The notes beneath the pieces were generated by a model. The model was not told the origin of the DNA. It did no database searches and saw only the letters and a program-made list of their open reading frames with translations. From the NCBI GenBank assembly GCA_964059195.1, contig CAXKWD010000009.1, positions 152,656,778 through 152,720,777 on the forward strand: a stretch of 64,000 nucleotides of DNA, in the 5' to 3' direction. Shown piece after piece: positions 12,819-27,500 of this stretch. Positions within the stretch are counted from its first letter, which is position 1. Each line of letters starts with the position of its first letter. The translations under genes were made by a program, and so were the position numbers. Source of the DNA: Ectobius pallidus. Its lineage: Eukaryota > Arthropoda > Insecta > Blattodea > Ectobiidae.

Positions 12819-15759
12819 ATGTCCAACACAGTAGACTTTTCTAAGCGTTGTGCACACAAAAGCTTTTCCAAAGAAGGGTCATTACCCATACGAGAGAAAA
12901 ATCATTGTCGTGTGACGAGTGTACAGAATTATTTTCTCATAGAAGTAAGTTCAGAATCCATCGGTTTTCATACTGGAGAGAAACCGCTTTTGTGTAGTGT
13001 CTGTAGAAACGTTTTTTCTCGAGGAAATGACGTGAAAACATAATCCTTTTCATTCCAGAGAAAAGCTTTTCTCATGTGATATCTGTACCAAGGAATTTTT
13101 CGTTCGGAGTATTCTCAAACAACATCTATTCTGTCATACAGGAGAGAGGAGTTTCTCTTGTGACATCTGTCAAGAGATTTTCTGTTAAATGATGAATCAA
13201 GAGACATTAGTTAATTCATACAGGAGAGAAACCGTTCAGATGTGATATCTGTTTCAAAGTATATTTTACATAGACATCACTTCAAATAGCATTTGCTTAT
13301 TAATACAGTAGAGAAATTTTCTCGAGTAGTGTCTGTTTCAAGTAATTTTGCGCTGAAAGATCATTGAAGAGACATCAGCTTATTTATAGAGAAAAGCTTT
13401 TTTCTTGTGGTGTCTGCACCAGCCGATTTTTACAGGAGGAAAATCTTTGTCTACTGATGTCTGTTTCAAAGTATTTTCATAAAGTTACTCGCACACAGTA
13501 GACTTTTCGAAGCGTTGTGGATACAAAAGCATTTCCAAAGAAGGGTCATTACCCATACGAGAGAAAAATTATTGTCCTGTGACGAGTGTACAGAATTAGT
13601 TTCTCATAGAAATTCAGAATACATCGGCTTACTCATACTGGAGAGAAACCGTTTTTGTGTAGTGTCTGTGTAAACTTTTTTCTCGAGGAAATGACGTGAA
13701 AACGTAAGCCTTTTCATTCCAGAGAGAAGCTTTTCTCATGTGATATCTGTACCAAGGCATTTTCCGTTCGGAGTAATCTCAAACAACAGCTACTCTGTCA
13801 TACAGGGGAAAGGGGTTTCTCTTGTGACATCTGTTCCAAGATATTTTCTGTTAAAAGAATTCTCAAGAGACATTAGGTAATTCATACAGGAGAGAAACCG
13901 TTCACTTGTGATATCTGTTTCAAAGTATTTTTACATAGACATTACTTCAAATAGCATTTTCTTATTTATACAGAGGAGAAGATTTCTCGTGTAGTGACTG
14001 TTTCAAGTAATTTTCCGCTGAAAGATAATTGAAGAGACATCAGCTTATTTATTCAGAAAAGTTTTTTCTTGTGGTGTCTGCACCAGCCAATTTATACAAA
14101 TGGGAAATCTTTCTCTTGTGATGTCTGTTTCAAAGTATTTTCATTAAGTTACTCGCACACAGTAGACTTTTCTAAGCGTTGTGCATACAAAAGCATTTCC
14201 AAAGAAGGGTCACTACCCATACCAGAGAAAAATCATTGTGTGACGACTGTACAGAATTATTTTCTCATAGAAGTTCAGAATACATCGGCTTACTCATACT
14301 GGAGAGAAACCGTTTTTCTGTAGTGTCTGTGGAAACGTTTTTCTCGAGGAAATGACGTGAAAACATAAGCCTTTTCATTCCAGAGAGAAGCTTTTCTCAT
14401 GTGATATCTGTACAAGGGCATTTTTTGTTCATAGTAATCTCAAACTACATTTACTTGGTCATACAGGAGAGAAGAGTTTCTCTTGAAGCATCTGTTCCAA
14501 GACATTTTCTGTTATAAGAATACTCAAGAGACATTAGTTATTTCACACCGGAGAGAAACCGTTCACTTGTTATATCTGTTTCAAAGTATATTTTACATAT
14601 ACATCACGTCAAATAGCATTTCCTTATTCATATAGGGGAGAAGTTTTTCTGGTGTAGTGTCTGTTTCATGTAATTTCCCGCTGAAAGATCATTGAAGAGA
14701 CATCAGCTTATTCATAGAGAAAAGCTTTTTTCTTCTGGTGTCTGCACCAGCCAATTTATACATATGGGAAATCTTTCTCTTGTGATGTCTGTTAAAAAGT
14801 AATTTCATAATTTTACTCGCACACAGTAGACTTTTCTAAGCGTTGTGCATGCAAAAGCATTTCCAAAGAAGGGTCACCACCCATACCTTAGAAAAATCAT
14901 TGTCCTGTGACAAGTGTACAAAATTATTTTCTCATAGAAGTTCAGAACACATCGGCTTACTCATACTGGAGAGAAACCGTTTTTGTGTAGTGTTTGTGGA
15001 ATCGTTTTTCTCGAGGAAATGACGTGAAAACATAAGCCTTTTCGTTCTAGAGAGAACCTTTTCTCATGTGATATCTGTTCCAAGGCAATTTCACAGAAAT
15101 CTTGTCTCAAGTAAGAAATATGAAAGTATTTTCGTCTGCTGCAGCCATTTTATGAGCTGTACACTTTCTCGTTTTTGATTGCGAATGCTCATTGCCGTGC
15201 CACAGATTGCGTTGATCTTTACGGTTAAGTTTCTATCTGAATGGCCCATTATTATGAACACTTTATGTCGAAAAGAATTTTAATGTTTAAAATATCCAAA
15301 TATGGCGACTAAAGCATAGTAATTGGAATATAATGCCATGTCCCTCCAACTACCATGGATTATAACCATAGTACTTTGAATGCTATATTACGTCCTTCCA
15401 ACTACCATGGACTGCAACCATAGTAGTTTGAACGCTACGTCATGTTCTTCCAACTACCATGAAATTAGCCATAGTAATTAGAATGCTTGACGTTTATCTA
15501 ACTACCATGGATTTTTTATCATTAGTGATTAATTTACTTATTGATGATTTTTAAATTTCTGGCTGATTGGAGGTGATCATTATTTTACGTATTATGTTTA
15601 TGTTTTGCAAATAAGCCTCCCACGCCCAAACGGTGAACGGTAAAGGTTTGTTTTTCTATGTTGCTAAATGTATTTATTGCGTGTGCTCCCTATGTGAATG
15701 TAATGTGATAGATACCACATAACAAAATGCAAAAACCGGTCTGAGATAAACTTTGATAT
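12819..15759 (+). pseudogene. Array unit 5: decayed C2H2 zinc-finger unit
   Basis: 2941 bp. The opening frame is MSNT-type as in unit 4, but the spacer is of the TTTTTTATCA type as in units 0, 1 and 6. The unit is therefore a mosaic, consistent with exchange or conversion inside units. Confidence 0.85.
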
Positions 15760-18699
15760 ATGTCCAGCACAGTAGACTTTTCTAAGCGTTGTGCATACAA
15801 AAGCTTTTCCAAAGAAGGGTCATTACCCATACGAGAGAAAAATCATTGTCGTGTGACGAGTGTACAGAATTATTTTCTCATAGAAGTAAGTTCAGAATCC
15901 ATCGGTTTTCATACTGGAGAGAAACCGCTTTTTTGTAGTGTCTGTAGAAACGTTTTTTCTCGAGGAAATGACGTGAAAACATAATCCTTTTCATTCCCGA
16001 GAAAAGCTTTTCTCATGTGATATCTGTACCAAGGAATTTTTCGTTCGGAGTATTCTCAAACAACATCTATTCTGTCATACAGGAGAGAGGAGTTTCTCTT
16101 GTGACATCTGTCAAGAGATTTTCTGTTAAATGATGAATCAAGAGACATTAGTTAATTCATACAGGAGAGAAACCGTTCAGATGTGATATCTGTTTCAAAG
16201 TATATTTTACATAGACATCACTTCAAATAGCATTTGCTTATTAATACAGTAGAGAAATTTTCTCGAGTAGTGTCTGTTTCAAGTAATTTTGCGCTGAAAG
16301 ATCATTGAAGAGACATCAGCTTATTTATAGAGAAAAGCTTTTTTCTTGTGGTGTCTGCACCAGCCGATTTTTACAGGAGGAAAATCTTTGTCTACTGATG
16401 TCTGTTTCAAAGTATTTTCATAAAGTTACTCGCACACAGTAGACTTTTCGAAGCGTTGTGGATACAAAAGCATTTCCAAAGAAGGGTCATTACCCATACG
16501 AGAGAAAAATCATTGTCCTGTGACGAGTGTACAGAATTAGTTTCTCATAGAAATTCAGAATACATCGGCTTACTCATACTGGAGAGAAACCGTTTTTGTG
16601 TAGTGTCTGTGTAAACTTTTTTCTCGAGGAAACGACGTGAAAACGTAAGCCTTTTCATTCCAGAGAGAAGCTTTTCTCATGTGATATCTGTACCAAGGCA
16701 TTTTCCGTTCGGAGTAATCTCAAACAACAGCTACTCTGTCATACAGGGGAAAGGGGTTTCTCTTGTGACATCTGTTCCAAGATATTTTCTGTTAAAAGAA
16801 TTCTCAAGAGACATTAGGTAATTCATACAGGAGAGAAACCGTTCACTTTTGATATCTGTTTCAAAGTATTTTTACATAGACATTACTTCAAATAGCATTT
16901 TCTTATTTATACAGGGGAGAAGATTTCTCGTGTAGTGACTGTTTCAAGTAATTTTCCGCTGAAAGATAATTGAAGAGACATCAGCTTATTTATTCAGAAA
17001 AGTTTTTTCTTGTGGTGTCTGCACCAGCCAATTTATACAAATGGGAAATCTTTCTCTTGTGATGTCTGTTTCAAAGTATTTTCATTAAGTTACTCGCACA
17101 CAGTAGACTTTTCTAAGCGTTGTGCATACAAAAGCATTTCCAAAGAAGGGTCACTACCCATACCAGAGAAAAATCATTGTGTGACGACTGTACAGAATTA
17201 TTTTCTCATAGAAGTTCAGAATACATCGGCTTACTCATACTGGAGAGAAACCGTTTTTCTGTAGTGTCTGTGGAAACGTTTTTCTCGAGGAAATGACGTG
17301 AAAACATAAGCCTTTTCATTCCAGAGAGAAGCTTTTCTCATGTGATATCTGTACAAGGGATTTTTTGTTCATAGTAATCTCAAACTACATTTACTCGGTC
17401 ATACAGGAGAGAAGAGTTTCTCTTGAAGCATCTGTTCCAAGACATTTTCTGTTATAAGAATACTCAAGAGACATTAGTTATTTCACACCGGAGAGAAACC
17501 GTTCACTTGTTATATCTGTTTCAAAGTATTTTTTACATATACATCACGTCAAATAGCATTTCCTTATTCATATAGGGGAGAAGTTTTTCTGGTGTAGTGT
17601 CTGTTTCATGTAATTTCCCGCTGAAAGATCATTGAAGAGACATCAGCTTATTCATAGAGAAAAGCTTTTTTCTTCTGGTGTCTGCACCAGCCAATTTATA
17701 CATATGGGAAATCTTTCTCTTGTGATGTCTGTTAAAAAGTAATTTCATAATTTTACTCGCACACAGTAGACTTTTCTAAGCGTTGTGCATGCAAAAGCAT
17801 TTCCAAAGAAGGGTCACCACCCATACCTTAGAAAAATCATTGTCCTGTGACAAGTGTACAAAATTATTTTCTCATAGAAGTTCAGAACACATCGGCTTAC
17901 TCATACTGGAGAGAAACCGTTTTTGTGTAGTGTTTGTGGAATCGTTTTTCTCGAGGAAATGACGTGAAAACATAAGCCTTTTCGTTCTAGAGAGAACCTT
18001 TTCTCATGTGATATCTGTTCCAAGGCAATTTCACAGAAATCTTGTCTCAAGTAAGAAATATGAAAGTATTTTCGTCTGCTGCAGCCATTTTATGAGCTGT
18101 ACACTTTCTCGTTTTTGATTGCGAATGCTCATTGCCGTGCCACAGATTGCGTTGATCTTTACGGTTAAGTTTCTATCTGAATGGCCCATTATTATGAACA
18201 CTTTATGTCGAAAAGAATTTTAATGTTTAAAATATCCAAATATGGCGACTAAAGCATAGTAATTGGAATATAATGCCATGTCCCTCCAACTACCATGGAT
18301 TATAACCATAGTACTTTGAATGCTATATTACGTCCTTCCAACTACCATGGACTGCAACCATAGTAGTTTGAACGCTACGTCATGTTCTTCCAACTACCAT
18401 GAAATTAGCCATAGTAATTAGAATGCTTGACGTTTATCTAACTACCATGGATTTTTTATCATTAGTGATTAATTTACTTATTGATGATTTTTAAATTTCT
18501 GGCTGATTGGAGGTGATCATTATTTTACGTATTATGTTTATGTTTTGCAAATAAGCCTCCCACGCCCAAACGGTGAACGGTAAAGGCTTGTTTTTCTATG
18601 TTGCTAAATGTATTTATTGCGTGTGCTCCCTATGTGAATGTAATGTGATAGATACCACATAACAAAATGCAAAAACCGGTCTGAGATAAACTTTGATAT
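15760..18699 (+). pseudogene. Array unit 6: decayed C2H2 zinc-finger unit
   Basis: 2940 bp, MSST-type opening. Private changes are CATTCCCGAG near 15,994 (others CATTCCAGAG) and CACTTTTGAT near 16,847 (others CACTTGTGAT). Otherwise almost indistinguishable from unit 7. Confidence 0.85.
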
Positions 18700-21639
18700 A
18701 TGTCCAGCACAGTAGACTTTTCTAAGCGTTGTGCATACAAAAGCTTTTCCAAAGAAGGGTCATTACCCATACGAGAGAAAAATCATTGTCGTGTGACGAG
18801 TGTACAGAATTATTTTCTCATAGAAGTAAGTTCAGAATCCATCGGTTTTCATACTGGAGAGAAACCGCTTTTTTGTAGTGTCTGTAGAAACGTTTTTTCT
18901 CGAGGAAATGACGTGAAAACATAATCCTTTTCATTCCAGAGAAAAGCTTTTCTCATGTGATATCTGTACCAAGGAATTTTTCGTTCGGAGTATTCTCAAA
19001 CAACATCTATTCTGTCATACAGGAGAGAGGAGTTTCTCTTGTGACATCTGTCAAGAGATTTTCTGTTAAATGATGAATCAAGAGACATTAGTTAATTCAT
19101 ACAGGAGAGAAACCGTTCAGATGTGATATCTGTTTCAAAGTATATTTTACATAGACATCACTTCAAATAGCATTTGCTTATTAATACAGTAGAGAAATTT
19201 TCTCGAGTAGTGTCTGTTTCAAGTAATTTTGCGCTGAAAGATCATTGTAGAGACATCAGCTTATTTATAGAGAAAAGCTTTTTTCTTGTGGTGTCTGCAC
19301 CAGCCGATTTTTACAGGAGGAAAATCTTTGTCTACTGATGTCTGTTTCAAAGTATTTTCATAAAGTTACTCGCACACAGTAGACTTTTCGAAGCGTTGTG
19401 GATACAAAAGCATTTCCAAAGAAGGGTCATTACCCATACGAGAGAAAAATCATTGTCCTGTGACGAGTGTACAGAATTAGTTTCTCATAGAAATTCAGAA
19501 TACATCGGCTTACTCATACTGGAGAGAAACCGTTTTTGTGTAGTGTCTGTGTAAACTTTTTTCTCGAGGAAACGACGTGAAAACGTAAGCCTTTTCATTC
19601 CAGAGAGAAGCTTTTCTCATGTGATATCTGTACCAAGGCATTTTCCGTTCGGAGTAATCTCAAACAACAGCTACTCTGTCATACAGGGGAAAGGGGTTTC
19701 TCTTGTGACATCTGTTCCAAGATATTTTCTGTTAAAAGAATTCTCAAGAGACATTAGGTAATTCATACAGGAGAGAAACCGTTCACTTGTGATATCTGTT
19801 TCAAAGTATTTTTACATAGACATTACTTCAAATAGCATTTTCTTATTTATACAGGGGAGAAGATTTCTCGTGTAGTGACTGTTTCAAGTAATTTTCCGCT
19901 GAAAGATAATTGAAGAGACATCAGCTTATTTATTCAGAAAAGTTTTTTCTTGTGGTGTCTGCACCAGCCAATTTATACAAATGGGAAATCTTTCTCTTGT
20001 GATGTCTGTTTCAAAGTATTTTCATTAAGTTACTCGCACACAGTAGACTTTTCTAAGCGTTGTGCATACAAAAGCATTTCCAAAGAAGGGTCACTACCCA
20101 TACCAGAGAAAAATCATTGTGTGACGACTGTACAGAATTATTTTCTCATAGAAGTTCAGAATACATCGGCTTACTCATACTGGAGAGAAACCGTTTTTCT
20201 GTAGTGTCTGTGGAAACGTTTTTCTCGAGGAAATGACGTGAAAACATAAGCCTTTTCATTCCAGAGAGAAGCTTTTCTCATGTGATATCTGTACAAGGGA
20301 TTTTTTGTTCATAGTAATCTCAAACTACATTTACTCGGTCATACAGGAGAGAAGAGTTTCTCTTGAAGCATCTGTTCCAAGACATTTTCTGTTATAAGAA
20401 TACTCAAGAGACATTAGTTATTTCACACCGGAGAGAAACCGTTCACTTGTTATATCTGTTTCAAAGTATTTTTTACATATACATCACGTCAAATAGCATT
20501 TCCTTATTCATATAGGGGAGAAGTTTTTCTGGTGTAGTGTCTGTTTCATGTAATTTCCCGCTGAAAGATCATTGAAGAGACATCAGCTTATTCATAGAGA
20601 AAAGCTTTTTTCTTCTGGTGTCTGCACCAGCCAATTTATACATATGGGAAATCTTTCTCTTGTGATGTCTGTTAAAAAGTAATTTCATAATTTTACTCGC
20701 ACACAGTAGACTTTTCTAAGCGTTGTGCATGCAAAAGCATTTCCAAAGAAGGGTCACCACCCATACCTTAGAAAAATCATTGTCCTGTGACAAGTGTACA
20801 AAATTATTTTCTCATAGAAGTTCAGAACACATCGGCTTACTCATACTGGAGAGAAACCGTTTTTGTGTAGTGTTTGTGGAATCGTTTTTCTCGAGGAAAT
20901 GACGTGAAAACATAAGCCTTTTCGTTCTAGAGAGAACCTTTTCTCATGTGATATCTGTTCCAAGGCAATTTCACAGAAATCTTGTCTCAAGTAAGAAATA
21001 TGAAAGTATTTTCGTCTGCTGCAGCCATTTTATGAGCTGTACACTTTCTCGTTTTTGATTGCGAATGCTCATTGCCGTGCCACAGATTGCGTTGATCTTT
21101 ACGGTTAAGTTTCTATCTGAATGGCCCATTATTATGAACACTTTATGTCGAAAAGAATTTTAATGTTTAAAATATCCAAATATGGCGACTAAAGCATAGT
21201 AATTGGAATATAATGCCATGTCCCTCCAACTACCATGGATTATAACCATAGTACTTTGAATGCTATATTACGTCCTTCCAACTACCATGGACTGCAACCA
21301 TAGTAGTTTGAACGCTACGTCATGTTCTTCCAACTACCATGAAATTAGCCATAGTAATTAGAATGCTTGACGTTTATCTAACTACCATGGATTTGCAATC
21401 GTTAGTGATTAATTTACTTATTGATGATTTTTAAATTTCTGGCTGATTGGAGGTGATCATTATTTTACGTATTATGTTTATGTTTTGCAAATAAGCCTCC
21501 CACGCCCAAACGGTGAACGGTAAAGGCTTGTTTTTCTATGTTGCTAAATGTATTTATTGCGTGTGCTCCCTATGTGAATGTAATGTGATAGATACCACAT
21601 AACAAAATGCAAAAACCGGTCTGAGATAAACTTTGATAT
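18700..21639 (+). pseudogene. Array unit 7: decayed C2H2 zinc-finger unit
   Basis: 2940 bp, MSST-type opening, four blocks. A private substitution (CATTGTAGAG) lies near 19,246, and the spacer has switched to the GCAATCG type. Confidence 0.85.
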
Positions 21640-24580
21640 ATGTCCAGCACAGTAGACTTTTCTAAGCGTTGTGCATACAAAAGCTTTTCCAAAGAAGGGT
21701 CATTACCCATACGAGAGAAAAATCATTGTCGTGTGACGAGTGTACAGAATTATTTTCTCATAGAAGTAAGTTCAGAATCCATCGGTTTTCATACTGGAGA
21801 GAAACCGCTTTTTTGTAGTGTCTGTAGAAACGTTTTTTCTCGAGGAAATGACGTGAAAACATAATCCTTTTCATTCCAGAGAAAAGCTTTTCTCATGTGA
21901 TATCTGTACCAAGGAATTTTTCGTTCGGAGTATTCTCAAACAACATCTATTCTGTCATACAGGAGAGAGGAGTTTCTCTTGTGACATCTGTCAAGAGATT
22001 TTCTGTTAAATGATGAATCAAGAGACATTAGTTAATTCATACAGGAGAGAAACCGTTCAGATGTGATATCTGTTTCAAAGTATATTTTACATAGACATCA
22101 CTTCAAATAGCATTTGCTTATTAATACAGTAGAGAAATTTTCTCGAGTAGTGTCTGTTTCAAGTAATTTTGCGCTGAAAGATCATTGAAGAGACATCAGC
22201 TTATTTATAGAGAAAAGCTTTTTTCTTGTGGTGTCTGCACCAGCCGATTTTTACAGGAGGAAAATCTTTGTCTACTGATGTCTGTTTCAAAGTATTTTCA
22301 TAAAGTTACTCGCACACAGTAGACTTTTCGAAGCGTTGTGGATACAAAAGCATTTCCAAAGAAGGGTCATTACCCATACGAGAGAAAAATCATTGTCCTG
22401 TGACGAGTGTACAGAATTAGTTTCTCATAGAAATTCAGAATACATCGGCTTACTCATACTGGAGAGAAACCGTTTTTGTGTAGTGTCTGTGTAAACTTTT
22501 TTCTCGAGGAAACGACGTGAAAACGTAAGCCTTTTCATTCCAGAGAGAAGCTTTTCTCATGTGATATCTGTACCAAGGCATTTTCCGTTCGGAGTAATCT
22601 CAAACAACAGCTACTCTGTCATACAGGGGAAAGGGGTTTCTCTTGTGACATCTGTTCCAAGATATTTTCTGTTAAAAGAATTCTCAAGAGACATTAGGTA
22701 ATTCATACAGGAGAGAAACCGTTCACTTGTGATATCTGTTTCAAAGTATTTTTACATAGACATTACTTCAAATAGCATTTTCTTATTTATACAGGGGAGA
22801 AGATTTCTCGTGTAGTGACTGTTTCAAGTAATTTTCCGCTGAAAGATAATTGAAGAGACATCAGCTTATTTATTCAGAAAAGTTTTTTCTTGTGGTGTCT
22901 GCACCAGCCAATTTATACAAATGGGAAATCTTTCTCTTGTGATGTCTGTTTCAAAGTATTTTCATTAAGTTACTCGCACACAGTAGACTTTTCTAAGCGT
23001 TGTGCATACAAAAGCATTTCCAAAGAAGGGTCACTACCCATACCAGAGAAAAATCATTGTGTGACGACTGTACAGAATTATTTTCACATAGAAGTTCAGA
23101 ATACATCGGCTTACTCATACTGGAGAGAAACCGTTTTTCTGTAGTGTCTGTGGAAACGTTTTTCTCGAGGAAATGACGTGAAAACATAAGCCTTTTCATT
23201 CCAGAGAGAAGCTTTTCTCATGTGATATCTGTACAAGGGCATTTTTTGTTCATAGTAATCTCAAACTACATTTACTCGGTCATACAGGAGAGAAGAGTTT
23301 CTCTTGAAGCATCTGTTCCAAGACATTTTCTGTTATAAGAATACTCAAGAGACATTAGTTAATTCACACCGGAGAGAAACCGTTCACTTGTTATATCTGT
23401 TTCAAAGTATTTTTTACATATACATCACGTCAAATAGCATTTCCTTATTCATATAGGGGAGAAGTTTTTCTGGTGTAGTGTCTGTTTCATGTAATTTCCC
23501 GCTGAAAGATCATTGAAGAGACATCAGCTTATTCATAGAGAAAAGCTTTTTTCTTCTGGTGTCTGCACCAGCCAATTTATACATATGGGAAATCTTTCTC
23601 TTGTGATGTCTTTATCAAAGTATTTTCATAAAGTTACTCGCACACAGTAGACTTTTCTAAGCGTTGTGCATACAAAAGCATTTCCAAAGAAGGGTCACTA
23701 CCCATACCAAAGAAAAATCATTGTCGTGTGACGAGTGTACAGAATCATTTTCTCATAGAAGTTCAGAACACATCGGCTTACTCATACTGGAGAGAAACCG
23801 TTTTTGTGTAGTGTTTGTGGAAACGTTTTTCTCGAGGAAATGACGTGAAAACATAAGCCTTTTCGTTCCAGAGAGAACCTTTTCTCATGTGATATCTGTT
23901 CCAAGGCAATTTCACAGAAATCTTGTGTCAAGTAAGAAATATGAAAGTATTTTCGTCTGCTGCAGCCATTTTATGAGCTGTACACTTTCTCGTTTTTGAT
24001 TGCGAATGCTCATTGCCGTGCCACAGATTGCGTTGATCTTTACGGTTAAGTTTCTATCTGAATGGCCCATTATTATGAACACTTTATGTCGAAAAGAATT
24101 TTAATGTTTAAAATATCCAAATATGGCGACTAAAGCATAGTAATTGGAATATAATGCCATGTCCCTCCAACTACCATGGATTATAACCATAGTACTTTGA
24201 ATGCTATATTACGTCCTTCCAACTACCATGGACTGCAACCATAGTAGTTTGAACGCTACGTCATGTTCTTCCAACTACCATGAAATTAGCCATAGTAATT
24301 AGAATGCTTGACGTTTATCTAACTACCATGGATTTTTTATCATTAGTGATTAATTTACTTATTGATGATTTTTAAATTTCTGGCTGATTGGAGGTGATCA
24401 TTATTTTACGTATTATGTTTATCTTTTGCAAATAAGCCTCCCACGCCCAAACGGTGAACGGTAAAGGCTTGTTTTTCTATGGTGCTAAATGTATTTATTG
24501 CGTGTGCTCCCTATGTGAATGTAATGTGATAGATACCACATAACAAAGTGCAAAAACCGGTCTGAGATAAACTTTGATAT
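21640..24580 (+). pseudogene. Array unit 8: decayed C2H2 zinc-finger unit, last regular copy
   Basis: 2941 bp. The first three blocks match units 6 and 7. The last block (from about 23,610) is a different variant, with CATACCAAAGAAA and ACAGAATCATTTTC, that reappears in units 9 and 10. This unit therefore marks the transition from the homogenised core to the irregular part of the array. Confidence 0.85.
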
Positions 24581-27500
24581 ATGTCCAACACAGTAGACTT
24601 TTCTAAGCGTTGTGCATACAAAAGCTTTTCCAAAGAAGGGTCATTACCCATACGAGAGAAAAATCATTGTCGTGTGACGAGTGTACAGAATTATTTTCTC
24701 ATAGAAGTAAGTTCAGAATCCATCGGTTTTCATACTGGAGAGAAACCGCTTTTGTGTAGTGTCTGTAGAAACGTTTTTTCTCGAGGAAATGACGTGAAAA
24801 CATAATCCTTTTCATTCCAGAGAAAAGCTTTTCTCATGTGATATCTGTACCAAGGAATTTTTCGTTCGGAGTATTCTCAAACAACATCTATTCTGTCATA
24901 CAGGAGAGAGGAGTTTCTCTTGTGACATCTGTCAAGAGATTTTCTGTTAAATGATGAATCAAGAGACATTAGTTAATTCATACAGGAGAGAAACCGTTCA
25001 GATGTGATATCTGTTTCAAAGTATATTTTACATAGACATCACTTCAAATAGCATTTGCTTATTCATACAGTAGAGAAATTTTCTCGAGTAGTGTCTGTTT
25101 CAAGTAATTTTGCGCTGAAAGATCATTGAAGAGACATCAGCTTATTTATAGAGAAAAGCTTTTTTCTTGTGGTGTCTGCACCAGCCGATTTTTACAGGAG
25201 GAAAATCTTTGTCTACTGATGTCTGTTTCAAAGTATTTTCATAAAGTTACTCGCACACAGTAGACTTTTCGAAGCGTTGTGGATACAAAAGCATTTCCAA
25301 AGAAGGGTCATTACCCATACGAGAGAAAAATCATTGTCCTGTGACGAGTGTACAGAATTAGTTTCTCATAGAAATTCAGAATACATCGGCTTACTCATAC
25401 TGGAGAGAAACCGTTTTTGTGTAGTGTCTGTGTAAACTTTTTTCTCGAGGAAATGACGTGAAAACGTAAGCCTTTTCATTCCAGAGAGAAGCTTTTCTCA
25501 TGTGATATCTGTACCAAGGCATTTTCCGTTCGGAGTAATCTCAAACAACAGCTACTCTGTCATACAGGGGAAAGGGGTTTCTCTTGTGACATCTGTTCCA
25601 AGATATTTTCTGTTAAAAGAATTCTCAAGAGACAGGTAATTCATACAGGAGAAAAACCGTTCACTTGTGATATCTGTTTCAAAGTATTTTTACACGACAT
25701 TACTTCAAATAGCATTTTCTTATTTATACAGGGGAGAAGATTTCTCGTGTAGTGACTGTTTCAAGTAATTTTCCGCTGAAAGATAATTGAAGAGACATCA
25801 GCTTATTTATTCAGAAAAGTTTTTTCTTGTGGTGTCTGCACCAGCCAATTTATACAAATGGGAAATCTTTCTCTTGTGATGTCTGTTTCAAAGTATTTTC
25901 ATTAAGTTACTCGCACACAGTAGACTTTTCTAAGCGTTGTGCATACAAAAGCATTTCCAAAGAAGGGTCACTCCCATACCAGAGAAAAATCATTGTCGTG
26001 TGACGACTGTATAGAATTATTTTCTCATAGAAGTTCAGAAAACATCGGCTTACTCATACTGGATAGAAACCGTTTTTCTGTAGTGTCTGTGGAAACGTTT
26101 ATCTCGAGGAAATGACGTGAAAACATAAGCCTTTTCATTCCAGAGAGAAGCTTTTCTCATGTGATATCTGTAGCAAGGAATTTTTCGTTCGGAGTATTCT
26201 CGAACAACATCTACTCTGCCATACAGGAGAGAGGATTTTCTCTTGTGACATCTGTACCAAGACATTTTCTGCTAAAAGATTATTCAAGAGACATTAGTTA
26301 ATTCATACAGGAGAGAAACCGTTTACATGTGATATTTGTTTCAAAGTATTATTTACATAGACATTACTTCAAATAGCATTTTCTTATTCATATAGGGGAG
26401 AAGTTTTTCTGGTGTAGTGTCTGTTTCATGTAATTTTCCGCTGAAAGATCATTGAAGAGACATCAGCTTATTCATAGAGAAAAGCTTTTTTCTTGTGGTG
26501 TCTGCACCAGCCAATTTATACATATGGGAAATCTTTCTCTTGTGATGTCTGTTAAAAAGTATTTTCATAATTTTACTCGCACACAGTAGACTTTTCTAAG
26601 CGTTGTGCATACAAAAGCATTTCCAAAGAAGGGTCACTACCCATACCAGAGAAAAATCATTGTGTGACGACTGTACAGAATTATTTTCTCATAGAAGTTC
26701 AGAATACATCGGCTTACTCATACTGGAGAGAAACCGTTTTTCTGTAGTGTCTGTGGAAACGTTTTTCTCGAGGAAATGACGTGAAAACATAAGCCTTTTC
26801 ATTCCAGAGAGAAGCTTTTCTCATGTGATATCTGTACAAGGGATTTTTTGTTCATAGTAATCTCAAACTACATTTACTCGGTCATACAGGAGAGAAGAGT
26901 TTCTCTTGAAGCATCTGTTCCAAGACATTTTCTGTTATAAGAATACTCAAGAGACATTAGTTATTTCACACCGGAGAGAAACCGTTCACTTTTATATCTG
27001 TTTCAAAGTATTTTTTACATATACATCACGTCAAATAGCATTTCCTTATTCATATAGGGGAGAAGTTTTTCTGGTGTAGTGTCTGTTTCATGTAATTTCC
27101 CGCTGGAAGATCATTGAAGAGACATCAGCTTATTCATAGAGAAAAGCTTTTTTCTTCTGGTGTCTGCACCAGCCAATTTATACATATGGGAAATCTTTCT
27201 GTTGTGATGTCTTTATCAAAGTATTTTCATAAAGTTACTCGCACACAGTAGACTTTTCTAAGCGTTGTGCATACAAAAGCATTTCCAAAGAAGGGTCACT
27301 ACCCATACCAAAGAAAAATCATTGTCGTGTGACGAGTGTACAGAATCATTTTCTCATAGAAGTTCAGAACACATCGGCTTACTCATACTGGAGAGAAACC
27401 GTTTTTGTGTAGTGTTTGTGGAAACGTTTTTCTCGAGGAAATGACGTGAAAACATAAGCCTTTTCGTTCCAGAGAGAACCTTTTCTCATGTGATATCTGT

